Part shown: one piece after another, positions 1 to 8,892 of the stretch
Position numbering within the stretch: position 1 is the first letter of the stretch
Layout of the letters: each line of letters starts with the position of its first letter
Source of the DNA: Haloarcula salinisoli
Lineage (GTDB): Archaea; Halobacteriota; Halobacteria; Halobacteriales; Haloarculaceae
DNA: 64,000 nucleotides
Assembly: GCF_019599405.1 (NCBI RefSeq)
Contig: NZ_RKLQ01000001.1
Span: 1-64,000 of the forward strand
Direction of reading: 5' to 3'
Program-made: the position numbers and the translations under genes
Notes under the pieces: model-generated
What the model saw: only the letters and a program-made list of their open reading frames with translations
Told to the model about the DNA's origin: nothing
Database searches by the model: none

Positions 1-298
1 CGGCGTAGCTGCCGTCAGCGTCTTGGAAACAGACGATACTCGGAGTCTTTGCGCCGGCCGGTAGCGAGAGGGGTTGCCAGTTGCTGCCGTCACCGATGTA
101 TGTCCGGCCAGTGTCGGTCGCCAAGAACTTCGCGTTCGTCTCGGGGGTGTACGCCGTTCGGTTCGCTTCGGTGTCCCTGACCTCGACGTCGTTGTCGATC
201 TGTCTGAAGTTGTCGTTCAGGGGCTTGTGCCAATCTGTCGACCCCTCTTGGGGGATACTGTAGCCGTGATTCGAGTCAGTGTTGTCGTTTGTTGCCAT
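1..298 (-). CDS. N-terminal part of surface beta-helix-type protein (runs off window)
   Basis: Reading leftward from an ATG at 298 there is an uninterrupted frame to the window edge (99 codons). The start reads MATNDNTDSNHGYSIPQEG and continues with a pattern of Asn, Thr, Gly and Trp residues (WHKPLNDNF, GRTYIGDGSNW). I recall this N-terminal module from haloarchaeal right-handed parallel beta-helix proteins found near glycan loci; that family assignment is from memory of the motif, not a search. There is no signal peptide, which is usual for that group. The rest of the protein, where the repeats would be, lies outside the window. It is the outermost gene of the surface-glycan region. Confidence 0.6.
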   Translation of the reverse strand, partial: MATNDNTDSNHGYSIPQEGSTDWHKPLNDNFRQIDNDVEVRDTEANRTAYTPETNAKFLATDTGRTYIGDGSNWQPLSLPAGAKTPSIVCFQDADGSYA

Positions 299-599
299 AA
301 TTACACGCTCTTTGTCTGCTAACCGTCACAGTTCACCGGGAACCAATATCGGATTTGATTTTTTGAGACTCGCCTTCCGGCAGAAGTCGCTAGTTAGTCT
401 ATCTGCCGGACGACCGATATGCTGAAATATCGCACAGGGAAGCGTTTTGAGTTCAATTCTGTGGGTCACTGGATTGCATATTGGATAATATCTCCAGCCG
501 TATTGAATGCACAGCTCTAGTTATCAATATTGGTATTTGGAACTGATATATCAGGCTGTATCATGGACTACTCTGCTATCTCACTGGGCTACTATCTCG
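299..599. other. AT-rich intergenic region with a 9-bp inverted repeat
   Basis: About 300 bases without a convincing gene. The two flanking genes are both read leftward, so this is the promoter region of the 1-298 gene and the downstream region of the glycosyltransferase. At 376-384 and 402-410 there are perfect 9-base inverted arms (TCCGGCAGA / TCTGCCGGA) with a 17-base spacer, which could be a hairpin or a regulator site. Small frames here have poor codon use and are not annotated. Confidence 0.4.
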
Positions 600-1778
600 T
601 TACGATTGCATCGTCAGAGTCTCCGCGAACGTCGCGCGAAGCTGGGCCGAGAGAGATTCCCAGGTGTAGTTTTCAGCAGCCGATCGTTGGCCGTTTGTCC
701 CTAGCCGTCGTCGGAGCGACTCGTCCGAACCCAAGCGGTCAATTGCGCCGAAAAAGTCGGCTTTCTCCGCAAGCAGCAGATCTTCGCCGGCCTCCAACTC
801 GAATCCCCGTGACCCGAACGGTGTCGAAACCACCGGTAGTTCCGCGGCAAAGTAATCCAGGAGTTTCACGTTCGAGCCGCCGCCGCTGAATATCGGATTC
901 AGTGCAATATCAGCCATCGCTAGCGCTGCCTGGAGATCTTCGACGTAGCCCGTCGTGTGCACGTTCTCCTGCTCGGTTTCGATGCTGTCGCCGGAGTCAC
1001 CGAGAATCAGGAGGTGGTATTCCTCGTCCAGCTTCGACCAGTTCTCGGCGAGCCAGTCGGCGGCTTCGACGTTGGGACCGTAATCTGAGCCCAGGAAGGT
1101 CGCGACGACTCCATCGTCTGGGATATCGTACTTGGCTCGTGGGGCTGGTGTAGTCGTCCCCGTAATGCGCTCACCAGCAATACCGTTCGGGATGACCGCC
1201 GTCGCGGACGCGTCTTTCGAAAACTGATCACAGTCGCGCTCGGTCGTACAGACAACGAGATCCGACTTTCGGGCTGCTGCTTCCTCTACGCGCCGATACC
1301 GGTTCCCGAAGGACTTACTGAGCCAGCCGTCGTTAGTTGAGAGGTACCGTTCGTACTCGATGTTGTGGCTGGAGTACACCGTCGGTGTCGACGTGTTCTC
1401 CGCCAGGAAAACCGCGATGTGTGGACTGTCAGCCATCACGACGTCGGCCTCGTTCACCTGTTCGACAATCCTGTCGCCCACCCACGACTTGAGCGTTGCT
1501 GGCCACGCGAAAACGGGACAGCCCAAGTGTCCCACTATTTTCGGGATGTCGTGCAAGATACTGTAATGCCGCTTCTCGACTAAAGCAGGGGTTAGCTCCA
1601 CCTCCTCTTCTAGCAGCTCCCCCTCCTCGTGATACGTCGCCAGTATCCCTGAACAGCAGTAGCGGTGGACGAAGTCGTCGCTCTCAGTAAACGACAGCAT
1701 CAACCCGTGCGTTCGCTGATACCCCCCCGTATCCGGTGGATAAGCCCGATTTCCGGCCGTCACCTGGAGAACATTCAT
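600..1778 (-). CDS. GT4-type glycosyltransferase
   Basis: A 392-residue GT-B fold glycosyltransferase expected to move a sugar from an activated donor to a growing surface glycan at the cytoplasmic face. The N-terminus (MNVLQVTAGN) is a typical first Rossmann strand. The C-terminal half has PNGIAGERI, then FLGSDYGPNVEAA, then the donor-binding stretch SGGGSNVKLLDYFAAELP ending in VSTPFGSRGFE, matching group-1 glycosyltransferases. A longer frame reaches 1838, but the ATG at 1778 is preferred because a TATA-like box (1798-1806, read leftward) lies 25 bases upstream, the usual spacing for leaderless haloarchaeal messages. It is divergent from the membrane protein at 1868. Substrate cannot be told. 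Confidence 0.88.
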   Translation of the reverse strand: MNVLQVTAGNRAYPPDTGGYQRTHGLMLSFTESDDFVHRYCCSGILATYHEEGELLEEEVELTPALVEKRHYSILHDIPKIVGHLGCPVFAWPATLKSWVGDRIVEQVNEADVVMADSPHIAVFLAENTSTPTVYSSHNIEYERYLSTNDGWLSKSFGNRYRRVEEAAARKSDLVVCTTERDCDQFSKDASATAVIPNGIAGERITGTTTPAPRAKYDIPDDGVVATFLGSDYGPNVEAADWLAENWSKLDEEYHLLILGDSGDSIETEQENVHTTGYVEDLQAALAMADIALNPIFSGGGSNVKLLDYFAAELPVVSTPFGSRGFELEAGEDLLLAEKADFFGAIDRLGSDESLRRRLGTNGQRSAAENYTWESLSAQLRATFAETLTMQS

Positions 1779-1797
1779 TACCGACGTATACACCGAG

Positions 1798-1806
1798 AAT
1801 TTATAT
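1798..1806 (-). promoter_or_regulatory. TATA box of the leftward glycosyltransferase
   Basis: ATATAAATT on the minus strand, centred about 25 bases before the ATG at 1778. This spacing predicts a leaderless message and supports that start. Confidence 0.5.
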
Positions 1807-1836
1807 GGCTCTTCCGGAAGGGGGAGAAGCGAAAAC

Positions 1837-1843
1837 AATATAC
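1837..1843 (+). promoter_or_regulatory. TATA box of the rightward membrane protein
   Basis: AATATAC, centred about 28 bases before the GTG at 1868. It supports the GTG start over the upstream ATG at 1805, which lies inside the opposing promoter. Confidence 0.4.
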
Positions 1844-1867
1844 TTTGAAGCCGATATTAATCAAAAA

Positions 1868-4072
1868 GTGTTAGCACAGCTTTCGAAAGTTTCGCGGCCC
1901 CGAACGGTTCTTTACTACTCTTTCGGAGTGATCGCTCTCGCTACTATCGGCTCGCTGAGTGACGTCCCAATCGGCGCTCCGCTCGTCGCTCTCTGTGTGC
2001 TCGCAACGGGAAGTTTTCTGCTCGAACATATGGATCTCTCGCCGGTCGAACGGTTGATTCTCGTTCCAGCGGTCGGGATTTCGTTACTGGCTGCCTCGTC
2101 GTTGTTGATTCCGCTCCTTTCGGGCCTGGGACTTCTTGCAGCACCGATCCATCAACCGCTGGTCGTTGCGACTGCGGTATCCCTTCCGACGATCGCCGCA
2201 ATAATGTATTGGGCCTCGCAACCGAATCCGACAGTACCAACTGTCGACATCTCATCCCGGCTGCTAATTCCGTCGCTGCCAGTCCTCCTCGGTGGCGGGG
2301 GCGCACTGATTCAACAACAGTACGGACTGGTATCACAGAACTTCGTCGTCATGGGGCTGCTGGTCGTCTGTGGACCCCTGCTGGTCTATTGGGCCCAGAC
2401 AGATTTCGAAACGGCTGTGGCGCTTTTTGGCCTGGCGACGGGTGTCCTGCTCTCGCACACACTGGTGACCGGGTACGCCGTGGGCATCGACGTGCAGATG
2501 AGCTTGAACACTATCGATTACGTTACCGATGTCGGGAGTTGGTCAGTGCAGGACGTGTTCTTCAAACGGGGTGCCAGCGCCGTCGGTCTGAGTGAGCTGG
2601 TTGGGTACATAGGATCGGAGCGGGCCCACACCGGGCTGCCAGTGATCGTCGGCATACCCATTCTTTTCGAGACGGTCGGAAACGTCGCCCCCGATGCTGT
2701 CTTCGATATCGTCTACGTGGCCGTGTTCGGACTGACTCCAGCGGCAGTGTTCCGTATCGGACGCCAGCGACTCTCGAGAAAAGAAGCGTTCGCCGCAGGC
2801 GTGCTCGTCATCGCGTACTACAGGTTCTTCCACACGTCCCCGGCGAAACAGCACATGGCGCAGTTCTTCATGGCAGCCCTGCTGGTCGGATGGGTGGCAA
2901 ACATCAGGTCGTCACACCGGAACGCCATTGCGGCAATCGTTGCCATCGGGATTGTCTTTTCACATTACACAGTTACGTTCCTGTTCCTCGGGTTCATCAT
3001 CTTGACATATGTATTAAAGAAGTGGTACGCGGAGCCCGACTCGCTCTCGGCAGTGTCGGCTCTCTTCGTATCGTACTTCTATGCTGTCGTCATCATCTGG
3101 TACGGGATTTTCACCGGCGGGAAAAAGCCTCTCGCGGCGTTATCGGCTATCCTCGCTTCAATCGAGTCAGTACTGACCAGTGGGTCTGCCCAGTCCCGGA
3201 CGGGCGCGAGTGTTGCGGCCCAGCAGACGGTCATCGTCGATCAGATTAATCTGGGCCTGCACGGCATGCTCTTTGGCGCTATCTTCCTGGGCGTACTAGT
3301 ACTCCTGTTTCATGGGGTGACGACACGGGAGCCGATGTTCTCTGTGGATATCGACCCGCTCGCGCTGTGCTTTTTCAGCATTCTCGGACTCTCGATGGTT
3401 GTCAGCGGGTACCTCGGTATCGACAGAGCACTCGATATCAGCCTCATCGTCCTCGCCCCTGTAGCTGTACTCGGGGTTCGCTATACCCTCGATAGTGTCG
3501 GGTCACGGCTCTCGATGCCTGGGCTCCCCTCTCACACGCACAAAATAGCTATCGTGTTCGTGATGCTGTTTTTCTTGTTTTCATCAGGGCTGGCGTACGA
3601 GGCAGCCGGAGACCCGGCCTCGAGCGCCATAAATCTCCACGAGAACCCCAATTCGGTCGTCTACACCGACGAAGAGTATCGGGCTGCACAGTGGGTTGTC
3701 GACAACAGGAACAACTCGACGATCTATACGGGGACCTTCGGGAGTACTGCGTTCCATCGAGTTAGCGGGGCGTCGCTGCCGTATCTCCAGCACTATAAGA
3801 ACTTTAGCGGCCAGGTCGAGATTCCGTGGAACGAGAGCGGCTATATCTTCGTCCGTAAGGCCGCCATCGTACCGCAGACTTCTGAGCCCGTACCGCGCTA
3901 CGAGCTGGGTTCAGAGGAGTACCAGTATCTGCGAGAACGGTCCGTTCCGGCGTATGAGAACTCGGCAGTCATCATCCTTCGAATCCCGGCGGGGAACACC
4001 GAACGCGTATCGAACACCTCACGGGCCCGGGTGACACCCACCGATGGCGCAACCTCGACTGAACCATCGTGA
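1868..4072 (+). CDS. Large polytopic membrane protein of the glycan locus (DUF2206-like)
   Basis: A 734-residue protein with roughly 15 hydrophobic segments over the first 600 residues and a soluble C-terminal tail of about 130 residues. The tail begins with YTDEEYRAAQWVVDNRNNST and is rich in Tyr and Asn. The plan (many helices, then an extracellular domain) resembles the GT-C-like membrane proteins annotated DUF2206 in archaea; I infer this from layout and scattered motifs. An acidic/aromatic loop between helices near residue 200 (DVQMSLNTIDYVTDVGSW) could be a catalytic loop. The start is uncertain: ATG at 1805 is possible, but a TATA-like box at 1837-1843 fits a leaderless GTG at 1868. 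It may transfer or polymerise lipid-linked sugars, but no function is proven. Confidence 0.72.
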   Translation: MLAQLSKVSRPRTVLYYSFGVIALATIGSLSDVPIGAPLVALCVLATGSFLLEHMDLSPVERLILVPAVGISLLAASSLLIPLLSGLGLLAAPIHQPLVVATAVSLPTIAAIMYWASQPNPTVPTVDISSRLLIPSLPVLLGGGGALIQQQYGLVSQNFVVMGLLVVCGPLLVYWAQTDFETAVALFGLATGVLLSHTLVTGYAVGIDVQMSLNTIDYVTDVGSWSVQDVFFKRGASAVGLSELVGYIGSERAHTGLPVIVGIPILFETVGNVAPDAVFDIVYVAVFGLTPAAVFRIGRQRLSRKEAFAAGVLVIAYYRFFHTSPAKQHMAQFFMAALLVGWVANIRSSHRNAIAAIVAIGIVFSHYTVTFLFLGFIILTYVLKKWYAEPDSLSAVSALFVSYFYAVVIIWYGIFTGGKKPLAALSAILASIESVLTSGSAQSRTGASVAAQQTVIVDQINLGLHGMLFGAIFLGVLVLLFHGVTTREPMFSVDIDPLALCFFSILGLSMVVSGYLGIDRALDISLIVLAPVAVLGVRYTLDSVGSRLSMPGLPSHTHKIAIVFVMLFFLFSSGLAYEAAGDPASSAINLHENPNSVVYTDEEYRAAQWVVDNRNNSTIYTGTFGSTAFHRVSGASLPYLQHYKNFSGQVEIPWNESGYIFVRKAAIVPQTSEPVPRYELGSEEYQYLRERSVPAYENSAVIILRIPAGNTERVSNTSRARVTPTDGATSTEPS

Positions 4073-4297
4073 ATATGTGGCTCTCAGCAACGCCGCTGTC
4101 CCGATACTGGTCGAACGGCTCGTAATCGCCGTTAGTGTCGCTGGCTGGTGAGTCAGCTCGGGTGACAAGGGGTGCTCATCCTCGAATGCTGTATTTTTAT
4201 CTCGAACACCGGACTCAAATTCCAATCATTATTTGTACAGACATTTCCTTGTTATTATAACGCAGAAGATTGTACGAAGCATCGAGAAGTCCTTAGA

Positions 4298-5728
4298 ATG
4301 GGCGACCAAGATAGTTCAATTTCGTCCGATTCTGTCAAATTAGCCGGTGCAAAGGGGCTCAACGCGGCCCTGGTTTTTGGGGGGACTGCGCTGTTTACGC
4401 GTCTCATCGGGGCCGATGAGCTGGGGATTTACTTCCTCTTCGAACGGCTACTTGCCCTCTTCGTTATCTTCAGTAATTTCGGGCTTTCGGGCGCTCTGGA
4501 GAAACGTCTCTCCGAGGGTACCGACCGGGGCGAGTACCTCGCGACGACTGCGGTACTGAAACTCGGATTGCTCGTCGTCCTGGGAGTCATCATCCTCGCA
4601 TCGCAGGCACAAATCAACAGCTATCTCGGGGCGGATATCGCGATACTTCTACTAGTAGCACTGACCGTCCGTGAAGCCGGACAGTTGTTCCTCCGTACCC
4701 TCCGGGGAGAGCAACGGGTAGGAGAGACATCGTACCTACTTGCAATACGCCAGATAGGGTGGGTCGGTATCGGAGCGTCGTTATCGTTGGTCGGGCTGGG
4801 ACACCTCGCTCCGTTGTATGGGTTCTTGGCAGGCCTGACCGGGATCCTCGTCCTCGGGTACGTGATGGTCGACACGGAGTTCGGCCGCCCGTCGATGAGC
4901 CACGCGAAATCGCTATTCAGTTTCTCGAAATATGATTTCGTGTCCTCGTCTATCGGGTGGGAGGTGTACAATAGTCTGGACACGCTACTGATTGGGCTCT
5001 TTTTGACGAAGACTGCGGTGACGCACTACGAGATTGCATGGCGGGTCTCTACTGTTGTGATGATCGTCACCGCCTCCATCTCGAAGGTGGTTTTCCCCTC
5101 GTTTAGCAAGTTCGTGGCCAACGGTGAACACCAGCGTGTCGCCGACATCACTCAGTGGTCGATCAGTGCCGGGCTTCTGGTGAGCATCCCCGCTCTGGCG
5201 GGGGTCGCCGTCGTGGGTGAGTCGCTGTTACGGTTCGGTTTCGGTCCGGAGACCACCGCGGCATCGTTCGTGCTGTTGATCCTCGTTGCCGACAAAATAA
5301 GCCACGCCGTCCAGGAGGTACTCGCACAGGTCGTCCGCGCCTTCGACCGCCCGGACATCTGTGCGGGTGTCACCGGGGCCTCAATACTGGTAAATGCAGG
5401 GGCGAATTACTATCTCATTCCGAGATACGGCATTCTCGGTGCTGGAATCGGAACGACGGGAAGCTTCGCTGCGGGGACGCTCCTGTATGTGGTGGCGGCG
5501 CGTCGATTCGTAACTATCAGGTTCCCGTGGCGGACGATAGGATGGCAAGTGTTCTCTGCGACCGTCATGTGGGGCACTTTGGTGGGCCTGAAAGGCATCT
5601 ACGGGATTAACTCACTGCTCGATACGGCACTGTACATTCTCCTGGGAGTTATCGTATACGGCGGACTTGCCGTGGCTCACAAGGACACACGAGCTCTCGT
5701 CAGAAACCCGTCGCCGGGAGGGACCTGA
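4298..5728 (+). CDS. Wzx-type polysaccharide flippase (MOP superfamily)
   Basis: A 476-residue membrane protein with about 12-14 predicted helices. Its start pattern, VKLAGAKGLNAALVFGGTAL followed by FTRLIGADELGIYFLFERLL, is characteristic of oligosaccharide flippases of the MATE/MOP superfamily, which move lipid-linked glycan units across the membrane. The ATG at 4298 is chosen over the longer frame from 4172 because the family begins just before the first helix and the extra 42 residues have atypical composition. An AT-rich block (4251-4260) about 40 bases upstream may be the TATA box. The locus also carries an ABC-type flippase at 12373, so two flipping routes coexist. Confidence 0.88.
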   Translation: MGDQDSSISSDSVKLAGAKGLNAALVFGGTALFTRLIGADELGIYFLFERLLALFVIFSNFGLSGALEKRLSEGTDRGEYLATTAVLKLGLLVVLGVIILASQAQINSYLGADIAILLLVALTVREAGQLFLRTLRGEQRVGETSYLLAIRQIGWVGIGASLSLVGLGHLAPLYGFLAGLTGILVLGYVMVDTEFGRPSMSHAKSLFSFSKYDFVSSSIGWEVYNSLDTLLIGLFLTKTAVTHYEIAWRVSTVVMIVTASISKVVFPSFSKFVANGEHQRVADITQWSISAGLLVSIPALAGVAVVGESLLRFGFGPETTAASFVLLILVADKISHAVQEVLAQVVRAFDRPDICAGVTGASILVNAGANYYLIPRYGILGAGIGTTGSFAAGTLLYVVAARRFVTIRFPWRTIGWQVFSATVMWGTLVGLKGIYGINSLLDTALYILLGVIVYGGLAVAHKDTRALVRNPSPGGT

Positions 5729-5850
5729 CGGTCACTTTGCATGGATATCGTCTCCCATATTCGGGCGTCTCTGGATACTCTCCTGTGGATACCAGCTTCA
5801 GCGGTCATAGACCAGTAATTTCAATGTGGGGAGGCAGGAGATAACATTCA

Positions 5851-5943
5851 ATGCTCGATAAGATACTGGCTGGGGGTCTGACTGTCTCTGCTCTTACGGT
5901 ATCACTAGCCATCACCGAGCGTTCCTGTGGGGGAAACAGTTGA
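5851..5943 (+). CDS. 30-residue hydrophobic small protein, coupled to the next gene
   Basis: ATG at 5851 opens a 30-codon frame (MLDKILAGGLTVSALTVSLA then a short polar end with one Cys) closing with TGA at 5941-5943. The stop overlaps the next gene's ATG by one base (TGATG), a usual translational-coupling arrangement. The middle is hydrophobic enough for one membrane segment. It is too short to assign to a family; the overlap and a TA-rich block about 33 bases upstream are the support. Confidence 0.45.
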   Translation: MLDKILAGGLTVSALTVSLAITERSCGGNS

Positions 5944-6755
5944 TGACCTCCAAAGAGGGAGCGCCGGATACTGAGCGGGATGGCGAATCGTCTACAGCTA
6001 GCGGATCGACGGCCGCTACGAACAGTTATTCCAAACACCGGTCACAGAAATACACAGGGATGGGGCTCCTGCTCATCCTCGCAGCAGTTCTATTTGCCAT
6101 GGCGACGAGTCTTCCGACCTTTCGTCAGACCCTGGTAACTCTGGGTGTGGTGGGGATTTTCGGCTCGATACTGCTTTACGTCGTCACACCAGAGCGGTTT
6201 CTGCCGGCAGACGTCACCCGTGCTGTTGAGTCAGTCAGGAATCAGAACGTCGGTTGGATAGTGGAGAAGCTCAGCACCAGTCAGCAGCCGAGATACGTCC
6301 CCACAGCAGACGGTATCAAGTTGTTCTTCCCCGAGTTTGCAGGGGACGAGACGCCCGACATAGCGGAAGTCGAGACCGGTACCGAGCCCAGTGACTCCGT
6401 CTCGGGCATCGTCCTCAAGCCGTCTGGTGACCCCTTCTTGCAGCTAGTGCTGGCCGAGGCCGGTAGGCTGCCCCGAAGCAACGCGGAGGCCGTAGACTCG
6501 CTATCGACCGCGTTAGTCGACCGGTTCGGCCTAGCCGAGGCGGCCACAGTTGAGAGCATCGACGACGACCACGTGACTATCGAGGTTAGCGGCAGCATCT
6601 TCGATCAAAAAGATAACCTCGACCATCCAATTGTGTCACTGTTCGCGACGGGGCTTGCACACAGCTCCGGAACTGAGGTACGCCCTACAGTGACTACAAC
6701 CGATACCGACGATCTCCTTATCACGCTCCGAATAGGTGCATTTCGGGACCCGTAG
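5943..6755 (+). CDS. Two-helix membrane protein with soluble domain (DUF7982-like)
   Basis: A 270-residue protein. Residues 1-38 are polar and Ser/Thr rich, followed by two hydrophobic helices (about 40-85, with LLLILAAVLFAMATSL and VVGIFGSILLYVVTPERF) and a soluble domain to the end. The layout, the phrase YVVTPERF after helix 2, and the pattern VSGSIFDQKDNLDHPIVSLF fit a haloarchaeal family I recall as DUF7982; function unknown. The start is ATG 5943, overlapping the small ORF by one base; a TTG in frame at 5940 is less likely. It sits between flippase and oxidoreductase genes, so a role in envelope assembly is possible but inferred only from position. Confidence 0.7.
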   Translation: MTSKEGAPDTERDGESSTASGSTAATNSYSKHRSQKYTGMGLLLILAAVLFAMATSLPTFRQTLVTLGVVGIFGSILLYVVTPERFLPADVTRAVESVRNQNVGWIVEKLSTSQQPRYVPTADGIKLFFPEFAGDETPDIAEVETGTEPSDSVSGIVLKPSGDPFLQLVLAEAGRLPRSNAEAVDSLSTALVDRFGLAEAATVESIDDDHVTIEVSGSIFDQKDNLDHPIVSLFATGLAHSSGTEVRPTVTTTDTDDLLITLRIGAFRDP

Positions 6756-6771
6756 TCGGGTGCCGGCTAAC

Positions 6772-7038
6772 TTAGACCGGGACAGTCAAAAATAGGTACC
6801 AGCCCGTGATGCCGGTGAGCACCATCAGTCCGAAAATGGCCAATCGACGAACCCGTCTAATCCAAACCGCGCCAGGCAAGTCTGGTGTGGTAAGTATCAC
6901 CAACAGGAGGAATTCGAAGACAGCAGCTGCGGTAAACAACCCGTAAGAAAACGAGTTCAGCTCCGAGATTACGGCGGCTGGGAGAGCGAGAGCGCCGACG
7001 ACAAGCGCGACGAATCGGATACGAGCATTGAATGTCAT
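6772..7038 (-). CDS. Small three-helix membrane protein
   Basis: An 88-residue protein with three hydrophobic segments (about residues 6-25, 28-46 and 65-85). I do not recognise a family. The frame could extend to 7131, but the added N-terminus is polar and does not look like the start of a membrane protein; ATG 7038 puts the first helix close to the start. It is convergent with the gene ending at 6755 (16-base gap). Confidence 0.55.
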   Translation of the reverse strand: MTFNARIRFVALVVGALALPAAVISELNSFSYGLFTAAAVFEFLLLVILTTPDLPGAVWIRRVRRLAIFGLMVLTGITGWYLFLTVPV

Positions 7039-7544
7039 GTGGTGTTGGAGAAAAGTTCTACCTGCGACACTGGTCGAAAACCGAACCCTAGGTAATAAAT
7101 TTATCTCGATGCAATCATAAATGCACTTCAATTGGACTTATTCGGCAGACGACTGGTTCTGGAAACAACACTGGGTGCGATGTTCTAGTAGCTGAGTTTG
7201 GCCAACGGGGTCTCAGCAGGTGTGACCGCAGCCCGGTCCAAAGATGGGGTGGCTCTGCTGAATCGGAGCGGACGCGCACAAACTCGACCGAGTATGATTT
7301 CCACTTGCTCTGGACGAACCCGGACCCCTGCGATTGTCACGCTGTGGCGGGGTTTTATACCGGTTCCGAACCAACCCGTGGCTGAGACCACCAATGCTAT
7401 CGCCGGCATGACATTCGGGCTCCTTGAGGTCCTTCTGTATCGTGGGACACTGGGGAGGATTATAACGATATAATACGGGCTATACTTGTAACCGGGCGAG
7501 CGACAGGTTAATTAACCTCCCCAAATATACTTAAATGACCTTGA
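7039..7544. other. 506-bp intergenic region; divergent promoters, no supported gene
   Basis: Candidate frames on both strands (7198-7473 rightward, 7185-7409 leftward) have mixed codon use and no recognisable protein character. Near the right end there is an interrupted palindrome ATTATA-ACGA-TATAAT (about 7458-7473), a perfect 14-base palindrome (7505-7518) and a TATA-like box just before the 7545 gene. The region is probably regulatory. Confidence 0.4.
7505..7518. promoter_or_regulatory. Perfect 14-bp palindrome next to a TATA box
   Basis: AGGTTAATTAACCT is self-complementary over 14 bases. It lies directly before the sequence CAAATATAC (about 7521-7529), the likely TATA element for the gene at 7545. 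This position, over the BRE/TATA, suits a repressor operator. The bound factor is unknown. Confidence 0.4.
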
Positions 7545-8324
7545 ATGTGCAGCAATTTTTCACTTAAACGATGTACCGACCCGCCCCACAGGCAGGACAT
7601 AGCGATAGGTGGGATCACTGCGGGGGTCATCGTTGCCGAGACACTCTTTCGGTGGTTACTGGCCCCGTTTACGTGGGGGGCTAGCTTTCTGGGGCTTGCG
7701 ATACTTTTCGCTACAATCTTGGTAGGCATACGCGCTCGGTGGGGTGTGGCAGTGGGTGGCATGGCCAGTGGCACGATTTTCAGCAGTTTCGACATGGGTG
7801 TCGTTCTGGCACTGGCCGGGTTTACCGCGACGTCCGTCTGTGCATGGGTCTGGGTGGATCCGAAGCGGCGCTCGCTGGCCTGGCTGGGACATTCCCTGGG
7901 AGTTGCACTGCTCACTGTTATGGCGCTTGCAGCGATGGGGGGACTGGTCGCCGATGTTCTCTCACTCGCACCGTTCGATGTCGCATACGCTCAGTTCCTC
8001 ACGGCGCTTCTCGTGCCGACCCTCGCCGGCGTTCCGTTCGCCTGGGCTGTCTTTGAGTGTTTTTCGAGCGTTCGAAAACGAGTAACCCTGCCAAAGCGTA
8101 TGCGTCGACGTGTGGCCGCTATCGTCGTGGTATGGGGCGGTGTCGGTTACGTGACCAGCTTCATTTTCGAATCGTTCGCACTGATACCGAACTACATTGT
8201 TGACCAGAAGTTGGGCGGAACTGCCGCGACGCTTATCCAGACGCTGTCTTGGGGCAAAATCGCAACGATAATGGTGGGAATGACCGCTATAACTGCACTC
8301 GCAGTTGTCGGGAAGCGAGCATGA
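7545..8324 (+). CDS. Polytopic membrane protein beside the GMC dehydrogenase genes
   Basis: A 259-residue protein with about seven hydrophobic segments; I do not recognise a family. The first 20 residues carry two Cys and no signal peptide. ATG 7545 is the only in-frame ATG near the 5' end, but the TATA-like sequence is only about 16-20 bases away, so the true start is not certain. The gene runs the same way as the dehydrogenase small subunit 46 bases downstream. It could supply the membrane or quinone-contacting partner that those subunits lack, but that is inference from position only. Confidence 0.6.
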   Translation: MCSNFSLKRCTDPPHRQDIAIGGITAGVIVAETLFRWLLAPFTWGASFLGLAILFATILVGIRARWGVAVGGMASGTIFSSFDMGVVLALAGFTATSVCAWVWVDPKRRSLAWLGHSLGVALLTVMALAAMGGLVADVLSLAPFDVAYAQFLTALLVPTLAGVPFAWAVFECFSSVRKRVTLPKRMRRRVAAIVVVWGGVGYVTSFIFESFALIPNYIVDQKLGGTAATLIQTLSWGKIATIMVGMTAITALAVVGKRA

Positions 8325-8370
8325 TATTCACAAACAGTTGTATACGAGAAACGGTGACGGGGGAAAATCG

Positions 8371-8892
8371 ATGGAACTGACGAGACGTGACGCGCTGATC
8401 GCATTGGGGGGTCTCGGACTTCCTTTGACTGCGTGGCTCGAAGATTCTGAGCCGACTGCGACCGAACTAACTTCCGAGGATATCGAGACCCTCCTCGCGC
8501 TCAGCGAGACACTGTACCCGTCAGATGTGACGGTGAATTCCGACTTTATCGAGACGTTTGTCGCTGGGCAACATCAACTCGATTCCGACCACACCTCCGG
8601 CATCGTCTCGGCGCTCACTGGCGTGCGGCGTGCGAGCAGTCGCCAGACGGGCCGTCGCCCGACCGAGCTCGACCCGTCGGAACGCGGTGATCTGCTCCGC
8701 TCGATGGGGGCTGCCAGGGCGTATCCGGACCCAGACGGGACGTCAGTTCAGCAGATACGGTATTACGTCATCAACAATCTCCTCTATGCCCTCTACACGA
8801 CGCCGAAAGGTGGAGAGCTGGTCGGGAACCCGAATCCCCCAGGGTATCCGGGCGGAACGACGGCCTATCAGGCGGTGTCGACTGATGAGTGA
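8371..8892 (+). CDS. Tat-exported small subunit of GMC dehydrogenase (gluconate 2-dehydrogenase subunit 3-like)
   Basis: A 173-residue protein beginning MELTRRDALIALGGLGLP, a clear twin-arginine signal. The body (LTSEDIETLLALSETLYPSD, and later YYVINNLLYALYTTPKGG) matches the small-subunit family that accompanies FAD-dependent GMC dehydrogenases. In that family the small subunit carries the Tat signal and takes the folded flavoprotein across the membrane with it. The start at ATG 8371 is fixed by the Tat motif. The gene ends inside the start of the flavoprotein gene (8-base overlap), so the two should be translated together. Confidence 0.85.
   Translation: MELTRRDALIALGGLGLPLTAWLEDSEPTATELTSEDIETLLALSETLYPSDVTVNSDFIETFVAGQHQLDSDHTSGIVSALTGVRRASSRQTGRRPTELDPSERGDLLRSMGAARAYPDPDGTSVQQIRYYVINNLLYALYTTPKGGELVGNPNPPGYPGGTTAYQAVSTDE

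Noticed and set aside
7198-7473. 91-codon frame in the 7039-7544 gap
   Set aside because: Mixed codon use, no hydrophobic or domain pattern, no promoter at the right distance.
7535-7567. 10-codon frame MTLNVQQFFT before the membrane gene
   Set aside because: Overlaps the gene start in another frame; too short to distinguish from chance.
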